The translations under genes and the position numbers were made by a program. Below are positions 29,977 through 38,574 of a DNA stretch of 64,000 bases, in pieces. Each line of letters begins with the position of its first letter. Positions within the stretch are counted from its first letter, which is position 1. The notes below the pieces were generated by a model that did not search any database, was not told where the DNA came from, and worked only from the letters and a program-made list of their open reading frames with translations. This DNA comes from Nostoc sp. MG11 (lineage in GTDB: Bacteria > Cyanobacteriota > Cyanobacteriia > Cyanobacteriales > Nostocaceae), in NCBI RefSeq assembly GCF_014904695.1, contig NZ_JACXXN010000001.1, positions 372,001 to 436,000 on the forward strand. The letters run 5' to 3'.

Positions 29977-30539
29977 TGCGCTCCCACCCGCTTCGTTAAT
30001 CGGTGTAATAGTTAAGAGCAAGAAAGAACAAAGAATTTGGCATTCGTTTGTTGTTTTACTTTTTGTAATTACTCATGATTAACTGCCAATTCCCTATTTC
30101 CAGCTTCCGACACAAAATTATTAATAAAGAGGATTTTCCATACATGTAACGTCTCTACATGGTTTCGGGTTTTATTTATGTACTTCATTTACCTAAAATC
30201 TGCTGTAAATGATAACAGAGAGTGTTTAGCCTAATGTCGTTGTCTCAAATACCTGCTCAGTGTCAAACGATTATGGCTCTCTGGAGCCTTTTGTTTTGTT
30301 CAAACCTTTGTGCTAATCTAAATATTATTTATATGTATTTAAGCGTAATATGTTAAAATAATTTTTACGAAAAAACATTTGAATTTTTTCGAGTTGTTTA
30401 AGTATAAACATTTAGAAAAATAAAATGTTTATTATACATAAAAATTTTAGTAAAGTAGAATACCTTTTATCGACAGCAGAGAAAACAGTGTTTTAAGCTT
30501 GGGAAGCTATAACTAAATGTTTTTCCCGAAGGAGATAAG
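29977..30539. other. Intergenic region upstream of the PEP-CTERM gene
   Basis: About 560 bases without a gene. A fragment TGTAACGTCTCTACATGG near 30145 is part of a known-looking Nostoc dispersed repeat. A compact hairpin with T tract lies at 30275-30298. The last bases carry CGAAGGAG, the ribosome binding site of the next gene. Confidence 0.45.
30275..30298 (+). terminator. Small hairpin with T-rich tail, about 300 bases after the glycosyltransferase
   Basis: GGCTC-TCTG-GAGCC followed by TTTTGTTTTGTT. It is far from the upstream stop codon, so it may end a long 3' UTR or an independent short RNA. Confidence 0.45.
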
Positions 30540-31316
30540 ATGCTGTCTGTAAGCAAGTCTATAAATCAACACAAATCGATTTTTATTTTAGGATTAATTA
30601 CGCTGGGGTCATTTGTTGCAACTAATCCAGCCAAAGCTGCGACATTCGAGTATAAATCCTGGACTACAGATGCTCCATTTATAGAGATGCTTAATAAAGG
30701 GGATTTTAAAGAATTATTTGTCGCTGAAGGTCGTATTGGCAACAATAGTTTAAACATGGGGGAGCGGGAATTAAAGATTAATGGTGATGTTCAGCAAGGT
30801 GCCCCAGTTAGTATCCAAGATGACTTTGTTTGGGGAAATGGTAACTTATGGGACTTTACCTTAGAATACACAGGAAGCAAGGTTAATTATACCCTGGGCG
30901 GCAAGTTGCTAAGTAGCATGGATTTTAACGGTTCAGCAAGTGATATCTTCCTTCGCACCGCTGCTACTACAAACAGCACAATGACCCTAAGTAACCTCCT
31001 ATTTGATGACCAGCAAATGAAGAATGCTCAGGGACAGATCATAAGCAGTGTCTCTTCTGTAGGTACCTCCACAAGAGACATAGATTATCTTCAGATCAGC
31101 GACATCACATCGCCGTTCACAATCACAGGCAAAGCGGCGATGAGCTGGACAGGTGCACAACCAATGCGTTCTAATCTCGCTTTTCAAATAAAAGTGGGTA
31201 ATTCACCTAAGACATCAGTACCGGAACCTGGTACTCTCAGTGCTATCTTCGTGATTGGAATTACAAGCGCAGTTGCAAGCAAAAGAAAGAAAGTAGCAAA
31301 AATCGGGTTATCTTAA
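30540..31316 (+). CDS. PEP-CTERM domain secreted protein
   Basis: A 258-residue exported protein. The signal peptide (SIFILGLITLGSFVATNPAKA, residues ~13-33) ends before ATFEYKSW. The middle is a beta-rich unknown domain. The C-terminus has the sorting signal SVPEPGTLSAIFVIGITSAVASKRKK: a PEP motif, a hydrophobic helix and a basic end, the type processed by exosortase. Such proteins are exported and often linked to exopolysaccharide or cell surface. A clear ribosome binding site (GAAGGAG) precedes the ATG and a strong terminator follows. Confidence 0.88.
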   Translation: MLSVSKSINQHKSIFILGLITLGSFVATNPAKAATFEYKSWTTDAPFIEMLNKGDFKELFVAEGRIGNNSLNMGERELKINGDVQQGAPVSIQDDFVWGNGNLWDFTLEYTGSKVNYTLGGKLLSSMDFNGSASDIFLRTAATTNSTMTLSNLLFDDQQMKNAQGQIISSVSSVGTSTRDIDYLQISDITSPFTITGKAAMSWTGAQPMRSNLAFQIKVGNSPKTSVPEPGTLSAIFVIGITSAVASKRKKVAKIGLS

Positions 31317-31363
31317 ACCACAACGATTGAAGTTTTGGCAAAATAACAAGACAACTTAAGACC

Positions 31364-31410
31364 AAAGCGTTCAGCATTATCTTTGAGAAGATAATGCTGA
31401 ACGCTTTTTT
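31364..31410 (+). terminator. Strong intrinsic terminator after the PEP-CTERM gene
   Basis: A perfect 20-bp stem (31364-31383 with 31388-31407), TGAG loop, followed by a T run. It isolates the PEP-CTERM gene from rqcH. Confidence 0.9.
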
Positions 31411-31483
31411 GTATTATTCCATCTAAATCAGAGAAGATGGAAGTATACTGAGCATCGACATTTGAACGCCACCATTAATCGCT

Positions 31484-33214
31484 GTGCAACCAGTTGACTT
31501 TACCACCCTCACAGCTGCTTGTAGCGAATTACGCGCTAACTGGCTACCCTCGCGGATAGAACAGGTTTACCAGCGCGATCGCTACACTATTGCTATGGCA
31601 TTACGCACCCTCAAACAGCGAAGTTGGCTAGAGATTTCTTGGCATCCCCAAGCTGCACACATTTGCATCGGCGAACCGCCACCAAGAATACCAGATACCT
31701 TCACCTTCAGCCAGCAATTAATACACCAGTTGGGTGGTTTGGCGTTGGTGGGGATTGAAGCGATCGCCCCTTGGGAGCGTGTTGTTAATTTACAATTTGC
31801 GCGTCGTCCTGGAGAAAGCGCCCAATATCATGTGTATGCGGAAATTATGGGCAAATACAGCAACGTCATCCTCACCGACGCCAGCAATGTAATGATCACC
31901 GCTGCTCATCAAGTTAGTCAGCAACAATCCAGCGTCCGTCCAATCCAAACTGGACAACCTTATGAAACACCACCGAAACTCACTGGTACTATCCCCAGCT
32001 TGAGCGAATCCCAAGAACGTTGGCAAGAACGAGTAAGTTTAGTACCAGGAGGCATCAAGCGTCAGTTGTTAAAAAGTTATAGCGGCTTGAGTGCAGCACT
32101 CTTAGATTCAATGCTGCTCGTAGCAAACATAACATCAGAAATAACCACCGATACTCTAAACCCTGACGACTGGCAACGGCTGTTTAAGCGCTGGCAAGAA
32201 TGGCTGCAAACTTTGGAATCTGGTAAGTTTCAACCAGCCTGGACAGCAGACGGATATACCGTAATGGGTTGGGGTGCAGTTGCAACCGCGAAAGACATCC
32301 AAGAAATACTCAATCGCTACTATACTGACCAGTTAAATCAACAGTTATTTTCTCAACTGCGCCATCAGCTAAGTCAGAAATTGCACAATATTCTGGCAAA
32401 ATTACGAAATAAAGCGCAGACATTTGCAGAACGGTTGCAACAATCAGATCGAGCCGATGAGTATCGGCAAAAAGCTGATTTATTAATGGCTAACCTGCAA
32501 AACTGGGAACCGGGTATGAAAGAAATTACCCTTGCTGATTTTGACACAGGTAAACCAGTAGCCATCGCTCTCCAGCCAGATAAAAATGCTGTACAAAATG
32601 CCCAAAGTCTTTACAAACAGCACCAAAAGCTCAAACGCGCTCGTTCTGCTGTCGAACCGTTGCTTTTAGAGGTACAGGCAGAGATTGAATACTTAGAGCA
32701 AGTAGAAGCAGCGATTAACCAGATAGACAAATACCAAACAGTAGAAGATTTGCAAGCTTTAGAAGAAATCCGCGAAGAGTTAATTAGTCAAAAGTATCTC
32801 GAAGACCCAGAGTACCGCAGCCGCAGCACCAATGAAGCCGCCATCAGCAACTTTTATCGTTACCGCACCCCTAGCGGTTTTGAAGTCTTAATCGGTCGCA
32901 ACAATCGCCAAAATGACCAACTAACCTTTCGTGTGGCTGGGGATTATGACCTGTGGTTCCACGCTCAAGAAATTCCAGGAAGCCATGTATTACTGCGTCT
33001 AGAACCGGGTACTGTCCCAGAAGAAGCTGATTTGAAATTTGTTGCTAATCTTACCGCATACTACAGTCGCGCTCGTCAGAGTGATCAAGTACCAGTGGTT
33101 TACACCCAGCCAAAGCACGTCTACAAACCCAAAGGTGCTAAACCAGGAATTGCTATCTACAAGCAGGAGAGCATCCTTTGGGGACAACCGCAGTTAATAG
33201 TCAATAGTCAATAG
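31484..33214 (+). CDS. rqcH: NFACT/Rqc2 family ribosome quality control factor
   Basis: A 576-residue NFACT protein that, in Bacillus, binds obstructed 50S subunits and directs C-terminal alanine tailing. The N-terminal NFACT-N domain has MQPVDFTTLTAACSEL (~1-16), and VNLQFARRPGES..YHVYAEIMGKYSNVILTD (~104-137). A coiled-coil region lies near residues 270-440 and the NFACT-R domain near 460-560 contains DYDLWFHAQEIPGSHVLLR. A GTG start is used at 31484, matching the family start. The last residues (VNSQ) and the stop are made by an AGTCAAT tandem repeat. Confidence 0.88.
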   Translation: MQPVDFTTLTAACSELRANWLPSRIEQVYQRDRYTIAMALRTLKQRSWLEISWHPQAAHICIGEPPPRIPDTFTFSQQLIHQLGGLALVGIEAIAPWERVVNLQFARRPGESAQYHVYAEIMGKYSNVILTDASNVMITAAHQVSQQQSSVRPIQTGQPYETPPKLTGTIPSLSESQERWQERVSLVPGGIKRQLLKSYSGLSAALLDSMLLVANITSEITTDTLNPDDWQRLFKRWQEWLQTLESGKFQPAWTADGYTVMGWGAVATAKDIQEILNRYYTDQLNQQLFSQLRHQLSQKLHNILAKLRNKAQTFAERLQQSDRADEYRQKADLLMANLQNWEPGMKEITLADFDTGKPVAIALQPDKNAVQNAQSLYKQHQKLKRARSAVEPLLLEVQAEIEYLEQVEAAINQIDKYQTVEDLQALEEIREELISQKYLEDPEYRSRSTNEAAISNFYRYRTPSGFEVLIGRNNRQNDQLTFRVAGDYDLWFHAQEIPGSHVLLRLEPGTVPEEADLKFVANLTAYYSRARQSDQVPVVYTQPKHVYKPKGAKPGIAIYKQESILWGQPQLIVNSQ

Positions 33215-33229
33215 TCAATAGTCAATAGT
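33199..33229. repeat. Heptanucleotide STRR (AGTCAAT, four units) at the end of rqcH
   Basis: Four AGTCAAT units and a partial AGT lie in tandem. The array starts inside the rqcH frame and supplies its last codons and the TAG stop (33212-33214). Confidence 0.85.
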
Positions 33230-33370
33230 TATTGCGCTTGTCCTCCTATTTCTCCCTGCTTCCTACATTTCCTCCTTGCCATCCGCAGAATTATCCTGTT
33301 AGGTAGAGGCTTTTTATCTTTGTTCGTATCTTTTTTTGGTGAATTTTCATGAAAAATCTGTGTTGGCTGT

Positions 33371-33495
33371 TACAATATTGTTAAGAAAAGTTGCCCGTTG
33401 CATTTTGGGAACGCGCATCGGGTTTTAACTCTATTGAGAAGACAACGCGAAAAAAATATCTTTGTGACCGGCTGTGGGAGGCTGGTCTTTTTTTT
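33371..33495 (+). ncRNA. Candidate antisense/small RNA with strong terminator
   Basis: On the plus strand there is a possible -10 TACAAT (33371-33376), a stem with CCCG (33394-33397) and CGGG (33419-33422), and then a perfect 7-bp hairpin GACCGGC/GCTGGTC (33466-33487) followed by eight T. The predicted transcript, ~33383-33495, lies fully antisense to the 3' end of the hypothetical gene 33381-33773 and 170 bases after rqcH. It could be an independent sRNA or the end of a long rqcH 3' UTR. Confidence 0.45.
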
Positions 33496-33773
33496 GGTAG
33501 GTAGCGTGGATACTCAAACTTGTGCCTGCACGACAAGATCTCAACTTGCCTGATTCGCTCCCAATCAATGGCAGCAACCCACAACTTCTCCTCTTCGGAG
33601 AACTGCACTACTCCATCAACTTCCAAATCCTCGCTATACAGCGTAAGCAACTGCCCATCCTGTAACTCAATACTCTGATTTGCCAAGTCTTCGATTGTAC
33701 CAATACAGTTCAAACGCAAACGCTTTTCAGCATAAGCATTCTGAAAATCTGCAAAAACTTTAGGAGTAATCAT
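33381..33773 (-). CDS. Conserved hypothetical protein
   Basis: A 130-residue soluble protein I cannot name. The first ~85 residues are well-behaved (MITPKVFADFQNAYAEKRLRLNCIGTIEDL then LTLYSEDLEVDGVVQFSEEEKLWVAAIDW) and look like a compact beta-rich domain seen in cyanobacteria. The last ~45 residues (KKRPASHSRSQRYFFR and onward) are compositionally different and are read across the opposite-strand terminator, so the natural protein may have been extended by loss of an earlier stop. Confidence 0.6.
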   Translation of the reverse strand: MITPKVFADFQNAYAEKRLRLNCIGTIEDLANQSIELQDGQLLTLYSEDLEVDGVVQFSEEEKLWVAAIDWERIRQVEILSCRHKFEYPRYLPKKRPASHSRSQRYFFRVVFSIELKPDARSQNATGNFS

Positions 33774-33902
33774 TCTAGGTGATCCAAACTATGACTGCTG
33801 CTTTTCTGGATTAGGCAATTTTTGAGATTTTGGCTGTTACGAAATAATAGTCTTCTACGACATACCAATAGAACCATATTTCTGGCTTAAAGGAAAGTAT
33901 GA

Positions 33903-34490
33903 ATGAATTACCCCTCATCTGGTTCATCTCAAGGTCAATTTTTCTCGGAATTCAGGATGAAGTCAGATGAAAAGTTGGCTCAGAAGGCACAGCATAGTTC
34001 TAAGGCTTTCGCAGAACTTTACCGACGTAACCTCAAAGCTGTCTACAGCTACCATTTAGCAAGGGTTAGTAACATTCATGATGCACAGGACTTGACAGCC
34101 CAAACGTTTTTAGTCGCTCAAGAAGCAATCTCTAGCTTCCGAGGGCGAGGCAAATTTGCCGCTTGGTTGTTAGGAATTGCTCGTCGGAAAACAGCAGACT
34201 ACTTTCGCCGCAAACGCCCAACATTGCCACTGGAAGCGGGCAGTCAGCTTGCAGATAACTCGATTTCACCAGATGAATTAGTTGCTCGTCAATTGTCTTT
34301 AGAGCAAGTTGCTCAAGCCCTAAGTTTACTTACACCTGAACGAGCAGAAGCAGTTGCCTTGCAAATTTTTGCTGGGCTGAGTGCGGTTGAAGTGGGGCAA
34401 GTTATGGGAAAAAGCGAAGCTGCCGTCAAGATGCTGGTTTGTCGAGCTTTGAAAGACCTACGCAAGTATGTGGAAACTACCTGTGAGTAA
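33903..34490 (+). CDS. ECF-type RNA polymerase sigma factor
   Basis: A 195-residue group 4 sigma factor. Region 2 is LYRRNLKAVYSYHLARVSNIHDAQDLTAQTFLVAQEAI (~41-78) with FAAWLLGIARRKTADYFRRKR as the 2.3/2.4 DNA-contact part. Region 4 is LSLLTPERAEAVALQIFAGLSAVEVGQVMGKSEAAVKMLVCRALKDLRKY (~140-189). An alternative ATG is 18 codons in. The next gene, four bases later, encodes a membrane protein likely to be its partner. Confidence 0.88.
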   Translation: MNYPSSGSSQGQFFSEFRMKSDEKLAQKAQHSSKAFAELYRRNLKAVYSYHLARVSNIHDAQDLTAQTFLVAQEAISSFRGRGKFAAWLLGIARRKTADYFRRKRPTLPLEAGSQLADNSISPDELVARQLSLEQVAQALSLLTPERAEAVALQIFAGLSAVEVGQVMGKSEAAVKMLVCRALKDLRKYVETTCE

Positions 34491-34494
34491 AACT

Positions 34495-35094
34495 ATGAAT
34501 TCTAGACACGATCAACCTACCAATCTTTCTCAGCAAGATGCAGATTTCCTTTCACATCTGACTCATCTTGCAGAAAGTATTGAACCAGATCCGACATTTA
34601 AGGCTCAACTAGAAGCTGAACTATTACAAACTCACCAACGAGTGAATCGAATGAACTTTTCGCTTGGGCGGTTAAATTGCCGCGCTTCTATACTCGCTTG
34701 TGTGTCACTTGCGACCGCTGCTGTTTTCGTTATTCCAACCATGACTTCAGGACAGATTTCTGAATGGTTTTCAGCATTCCTCTACTCAACAGTTGATACA
34801 AAAGCAAACGCGCAGACTATTGCCCAATTAATTGAAACGGGAGAAATGACCATCACCTCAGATGCACAAGACTACGATGAGAGTACAAAAAAAGTCAGGG
34901 CAATCGGCAATGCTACTTGGGCGTATCCAAAAGCTCAAATTCAAGCCAGTGCTAATGAAATTCGATATGTACTAACAGGAAGGCAAGTTGTTCTGTCTGG
35001 TAATGTTCAAATTTCACAGAGGGGAGAGCGTTTACAAGGTAAACGAGCAATTTGTTCACTTGAGCAAAAGCAGTGTAACTTGAGTCAAGAGTAA
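34495..35094 (+). CDS. Putative membrane anti-sigma factor with OstA/LptA-like domain
   Basis: A 199-residue protein. The N-terminus (~1-55) is a soluble helical part (DADFLSHLTHLAESIEPDPTFKAQLEAELLQTHQRV) like an anti-sigma domain, followed by a membrane segment RASILACVSLATAAVFVIPTM (~65-85). The extracytoplasmic part (~110-199) has TITSDAQDYDESTKKVRAIGNATW and YVLTGRQVVLSGNVQISQRGERLQGKRA, the repeating beta-strand pattern of OstA/LptA (LPS transport bridge). The ATG at 34495 is chosen because it follows the sigma-factor stop by four bases. It probably senses envelope state and controls the adjacent sigma factor. Confidence 0.65.
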   Translation: MNSRHDQPTNLSQQDADFLSHLTHLAESIEPDPTFKAQLEAELLQTHQRVNRMNFSLGRLNCRASILACVSLATAAVFVIPTMTSGQISEWFSAFLYSTVDTKANAQTIAQLIETGEMTITSDAQDYDESTKKVRAIGNATWAYPKAQIQASANEIRYVLTGRQVVLSGNVQISQRGERLQGKRAICSLEQKQCNLSQE

Positions 35095-35399
35095 GCATTA
35101 TCGCCCAAAAATCATCAATCTCTCAGGAAAACGTAGAGTCTTATAATGATGTGTTGATGCTGCGATCGCACCTGAGAGACTTACCTAGAATATCATCTAC
35201 GCGAACCTAACCCTAAACACTCTACAAACAACTTATAAGTACTACCCCAAAAACGAAATAAAGCGGCTCAATTACTTATTATGCTTAAAATATCTGAATC
35301 CCATTTTCTCTAAAAATGCCAAACAATTTGATATAAAAAGTTTAAAATCAATTTGCCTCAAGCCTTTTTATTAAAAAAACAAAAAAGCTATATTGATTA
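35095..35399. other. Intergenic region with inverted repeat
   Basis: About 305 bases between the anti-sigma gene and the NUDIX gene, which converge. CTCTCAGG (35120-35127) pairs with CCTGAGAG (35171-35178) around a HIP1-containing loop. No gene is seen. Confidence 0.4.
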
Positions 35400-35951
35400 T
35401 TAATTAGTAAGAAATGGTAAACTTAACAAGAGAGCTGCAATAGTTCCTGCAACAGATATTTCACCTTGAGACACTTTATCTAAAACAGATTCTGTAGGAA
35501 TTAATACAACTTCAATCTCTTCTGTAATATCTAGTTGTTGCTCTCCAACTTTTCTCACATTTTCTGCTAGAAATAAATGGATTTGATTAGTATCTTTGCT
35601 CGGTTTGTCGTGTAGAGTTGCTATTTTTATAAGTTCTTGGGAAGTATAACCAGTCTCTTCTTCAAGTTCTCTGATAGCTGCTGCTTCGGCACTCTCTTTT
35701 TTTGAATCAAAACTTCCTGCTGGTAATTCTAAAAAAAATTCACCTACAGCGTGTCTATATTGCCGGACGAAAACAATTTCTCTACTACTAGTTATAGGTA
35801 AAACCAAGGCAACGTCTGGTTTAATACTGACAAAGTAATCATCTACAATTTTACCGTTAGGTAACTCTATTTCATCTTGCCTTACTTTACACCAGCGATG
35901 ATCTAAGACCATTTTTGACTTCAAAGTTTTCCATTTTTTTAAGTCGTTCAT
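35400..35951 (-). CDS. NUDIX hydrolase, ADP-ribose pyrophosphatase type
   Basis: A 183-residue protein. The Nudix box is GSFDSKKESAEAAAIRELEEETGY (~78-101), a full G-x5-E-x7-R-E-U-x-E-E-x-G-U. The preceding DDYFVSIKPDVALVLPIT and VRQYRHAVGEFFLELPAGSF match ADP-ribose/GDP-mannose pyrophosphatases. It hydrolyses nucleoside diphosphate derivatives; the exact substrate is not fixed by sequence. It is divergent from the epimerase gene across ~140 bases. Confidence 0.85.
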   Translation of the reverse strand: MNDLKKWKTLKSKMVLDHRWCKVRQDEIELPNGKIVDDYFVSIKPDVALVLPITSSREIVFVRQYRHAVGEFFLELPAGSFDSKKESAEAAAIRELEEETGYTSQELIKIATLHDKPSKDTNQIHLFLAENVRKVGEQQLDITEEIEVVLIPTESVLDKVSQGEISVAGTIAALLLSLPFLTN

Positions 35952-36090
35952 AGACTAAGTAATAAATAAAATAAGGTATAAAAAATTTAGTAATTAAGCA
36001 GTGAATGTAAAAAAGTATAACAGATGCATCAGATAACCTAAACTTTGAACTTACACTGACTTTTGCTCTAACATAATATGCAGCACAAGT

Positions 36091-37143
36091 ATGCAAATTA
36101 ATGTAAATTTATTTACAGTAAATAAGAGATTCCCGTTGACAATTAGTCGGGGTACAACGGCACAGACGACGAATGTATGGGTGAAAATTTCGCAAGATGG
36201 TATCGAAGGGTGGGGGGAAGCGTCGCCATTTAGTATAGGCGATCGCAAGCAATCAACTGACACAATCAAAGCTGCGTTACAGCAAATTGTGCCAATATTA
36301 CAAGCATTCAGCCCGTTACAGAGACAACAAATTGAGCAAGTCTTAACAAAACAGCAGGTTCCTTCTTCTGTCAAAGCAGCATTAGATATGGCGATGCATG
36401 ACTGGCTGGGTAAACACGTAGGGCTACCACTGTGGCAAATTTGGGGACTTGATCGCAATGCCATAGTACCAACTTCAGTCACAATAGGAATTAATTCACC
36501 AGAAGGAGCTAAGGCTAGAGCGCGCGACTGGTTGCAATTTACTGATGTCCGCCTTTTCAAGGTGAAGCTAGGTAATCCAGATGGCATAGATGCAGATAAA
36601 AAAATGCTGTTGGCAGTGCGAGAAGAAGCGCCTGAACCAGAATTATTTGTTGATGCAAATGGGGGTTGGAATTTGGCTGATGCTATAGAAATGTGCAATT
36701 GGCTGGCTGAATTGAGTATAAAGTATGTAGAACAGCCATTGCCACGCGGGCAAGAAACAAATTTAGCAAAACTCAAGGAGCATTCGTCCCTGCCCATCTT
36801 TGTTGATGAAAGTTGCTTTACAAGTTCCGATATTCCCCATTTGGCAAACTATGTGGATGGCGTTAACATCAAACTGATGAAATCTGGGGGCTTAAGCGAG
36901 GCAATGCGGATGGTACATACAGCGCGAGCCTATGGGTTAGAAGTGATGTTCGGTTGCTATTCTGACAGTTCGCTAGCAAATACGGCAGCGGCACAGCTAG
37001 CGCCACTAGCTGATTATCTAGATTTAGACAGTCACCTTAACTTAATTGATGACCCCTTTACGGGTGCATTGGTGCAAGAGGGGAGAGTTTTGCCAAACGA
37101 TTCACCAGGTTTGGGGGTACAACACAGTGCGTCTGCCACTTAA
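36091..37143 (+). CDS. Enolase-superfamily epimerase (dipeptide epimerase / DgcA-like)
   Basis: A 350-residue muconate-lactonizing-subgroup enzyme. The capping domain includes TTNVWVKISQDGIEGWGEASP. The barrel carries the catalytic KxK in FKVKLGNP (~156-163), metal ligands Asp in FVDANGG, Glu in YVEQPLPRG and Asp in FVDESCF, and the second Lys in NIKLMKSGG (~270-278). All key residues are present. Relatives are L-Ala-D/L-Glu epimerases. Its overlap with a DUF1611 gene mirrors the DgcA-DgcN pair described for D-glutamate use. Start ATG 36091. Confidence 0.85.
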   Translation: MQINVNLFTVNKRFPLTISRGTTAQTTNVWVKISQDGIEGWGEASPFSIGDRKQSTDTIKAALQQIVPILQAFSPLQRQQIEQVLTKQQVPSSVKAALDMAMHDWLGKHVGLPLWQIWGLDRNAIVPTSVTIGINSPEGAKARARDWLQFTDVRLFKVKLGNPDGIDADKKMLLAVREEAPEPELFVDANGGWNLADAIEMCNWLAELSIKYVEQPLPRGQETNLAKLKEHSSLPIFVDESCFTSSDIPHLANYVDGVNIKLMKSGGLSEAMRMVHTARAYGLEVMFGCYSDSSLANTAAAQLAPLADYLDLDSHLNLIDDPFTGALVQEGRVLPNDSPGLGVQHSASAT

Positions 37144-38173
37144 TCAACGAGTAGCTATCTTACTGCATGAGGGAATTAGCGGGACTCACGGCAAAACAGG
37201 GCTGGCAATTTTACGCTACAGTGAAGCCCCAATCGTAGCAGTAATTGATCGTGAGACTGCTAGCAAATCCTTGCCAGAATTAACAGGTATCAAGCGTGAT
37301 GTGCCGATTGTGGCATCAATAGCCGCAGCCTTAGAATACGAACCAGAAGTCTTGGTAATTGGCATAGCCCCAGGAGGTGGTGCTGTACCAGATGATTACT
37401 GGTTGGAAATCAAAAACGCTCTAGAGGCTGGGATGTCTTTAGTAAATGGTTTGCACACACCAATGGCAAACATGCCAGAGTTAAATGCACTGCTCAAACC
37501 TGGACAATTAATTTGGGATGTGCGGAAAGAGCCGTCTAATTTAAGTGTTGCTAGTGGGATGGCACGCACCTTACCCTGTCGGCGAGTGTTGACTGTAGGA
37601 ACCGACATGGCGATCGGTAAAATGTCAACTAGTCTAGAGCTACATTGGGCATCAAAACTTCGGGGCTGGCGTTCTAAATTCCTGGCTACAGGTCAAACTG
37701 GTGTGATGTTAGAAGGGGATGGTGTAGCTTTGGATGCAGTGCGGGTAGACTTTGCAGCTGGTGCTATAGAACAGATAGTTATGCGCTATGGCAAAAACTA
37801 CGATATTTTGCACGTTGAAGGACAAGGTTCACTGCTGCATCCTGGTTCAACAGCAACTCTACCTCTAATCCGTGGTTCGCAACCAACACAACTAGTGTTA
37901 GCACATCGGGCGGGACAAGTTCATGTGCGTAATCATCCCCATGTACTAATCCCACCTTTACCAGAAGTGATCCGGCTCTATGAGACTGTCGCTAGCGCTG
38001 GTGGTGCTTTTGGAACTATACCTGTAGTCGGTATAGCGCTTAATACAGCTCATCTAGATGAGTCTGCGGCTACTGATGCGATCGCTCAAACCATAGCAGA
38101 AACCGGGCTACCTTGCACCGATGTCGTCCGCTTTGATGCCAATGTGCTATTGGATGCAGTGATAAAGGATTAG
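37127..38173 (+). CDS. DUF1611 family protein (DgcN-like)
   Basis: A 348-residue protein of the DUF1611 family, with an N-terminal Rossmann-like part (AILLHEGISGTHGKTGLAILRY, ~10-31) and a C-terminal P-loop-like domain (RVLTVGTDMAIGKMSTSLELHW, ~151-172), followed by EGQGSLLHPGST. Characterised members act with an epimerase in D-glutamate or D-amino acid catabolism (DgcN, D-glutamate N-acetyltransferase). The GTG at 37127 is preferred because GGGGG lies nine bases upstream and the family start follows; earlier codons lie inside the epimerase frame. The genes overlap by 17 bases. Confidence 0.8.
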   Translation: MRLPLNQRVAILLHEGISGTHGKTGLAILRYSEAPIVAVIDRETASKSLPELTGIKRDVPIVASIAAALEYEPEVLVIGIAPGGGAVPDDYWLEIKNALEAGMSLVNGLHTPMANMPELNALLKPGQLIWDVRKEPSNLSVASGMARTLPCRRVLTVGTDMAIGKMSTSLELHWASKLRGWRSKFLATGQTGVMLEGDGVALDAVRVDFAAGAIEQIVMRYGKNYDILHVEGQGSLLHPGSTATLPLIRGSQPTQLVLAHRAGQVHVRNHPHVLIPPLPEVIRLYETVASAGGAFGTIPVVGIALNTAHLDESAATDAIAQTIAETGLPCTDVVRFDANVLLDAVIKD

Positions 38174-38320
38174 GCTAATCATTTGTTTTTTAAAAGAGTC
38201 ATGTAAGCTATAAGTCACTTTTATGGCTACCATTAGTCTTTTTTTGTCAAGTCCTATTGACCATTTGTAACAAACTTGTTAAATTTGTTTACATAACTAA
38301 ACAAAAGAAGAGAAAAAACT

Positions 38321-38491
38321 ATGTACACCACAGTAAATGAAGACGGCATTCTCAATAACTACGCAACTGAACCCCAGGTTTACTGCGCTGAATACCCTGC
38401 AATTTGGGAACAACGTAAATACGTTTTACAAGGTGTTTTTGCGACTTTAATTGTCACTACTTTAGTTTTGGTTGGTTTTAGCGTTAGCTAA
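38321..38491 (+). CDS. psb35: Psb35-like small thylakoid protein
   Basis: A short gene of 56 residues, read directly from the sequence. It begins MYTTVNEDGILNNYATEPQ, has the conserved YCAEYPAIWEQRKYVLQG middle and one membrane helix VFATLIVTTLVLVGFSV. This resembles Ssl2148/Psb35 of Synechocystis, a photosystem II assembly protein linked to CP47 and high-light-inducible proteins. AGAAGAG (38306-38312) is the ribosome binding site and a terminator follows 57 bases after the stop, so it is monocistronic. Identification is by recollection of the family pattern. Confidence 0.75.
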   Translation: MYTTVNEDGILNNYATEPQVYCAEYPAIWEQRKYVLQGVFATLIVTTLVLVGFSVS

Positions 38492-38547
38492 AATTTTCAA
38501 TTTCGGTATCACTGTATCTCATCGTCATTCGTACTTCTCCCCTTTTG

Positions 38548-38574
38548 CCTCGGCTAGTTTCGCCGGGGTTTTTT
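38548..38574 (+). terminator. Intrinsic terminator of the psb35-like gene
   Basis: A 7-bp stem CCTCGGC/GCCGGGG (one G-U pair), seven-base loop and TTTTTT tail, after the psb35-like stop codon. Confidence 0.85.
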
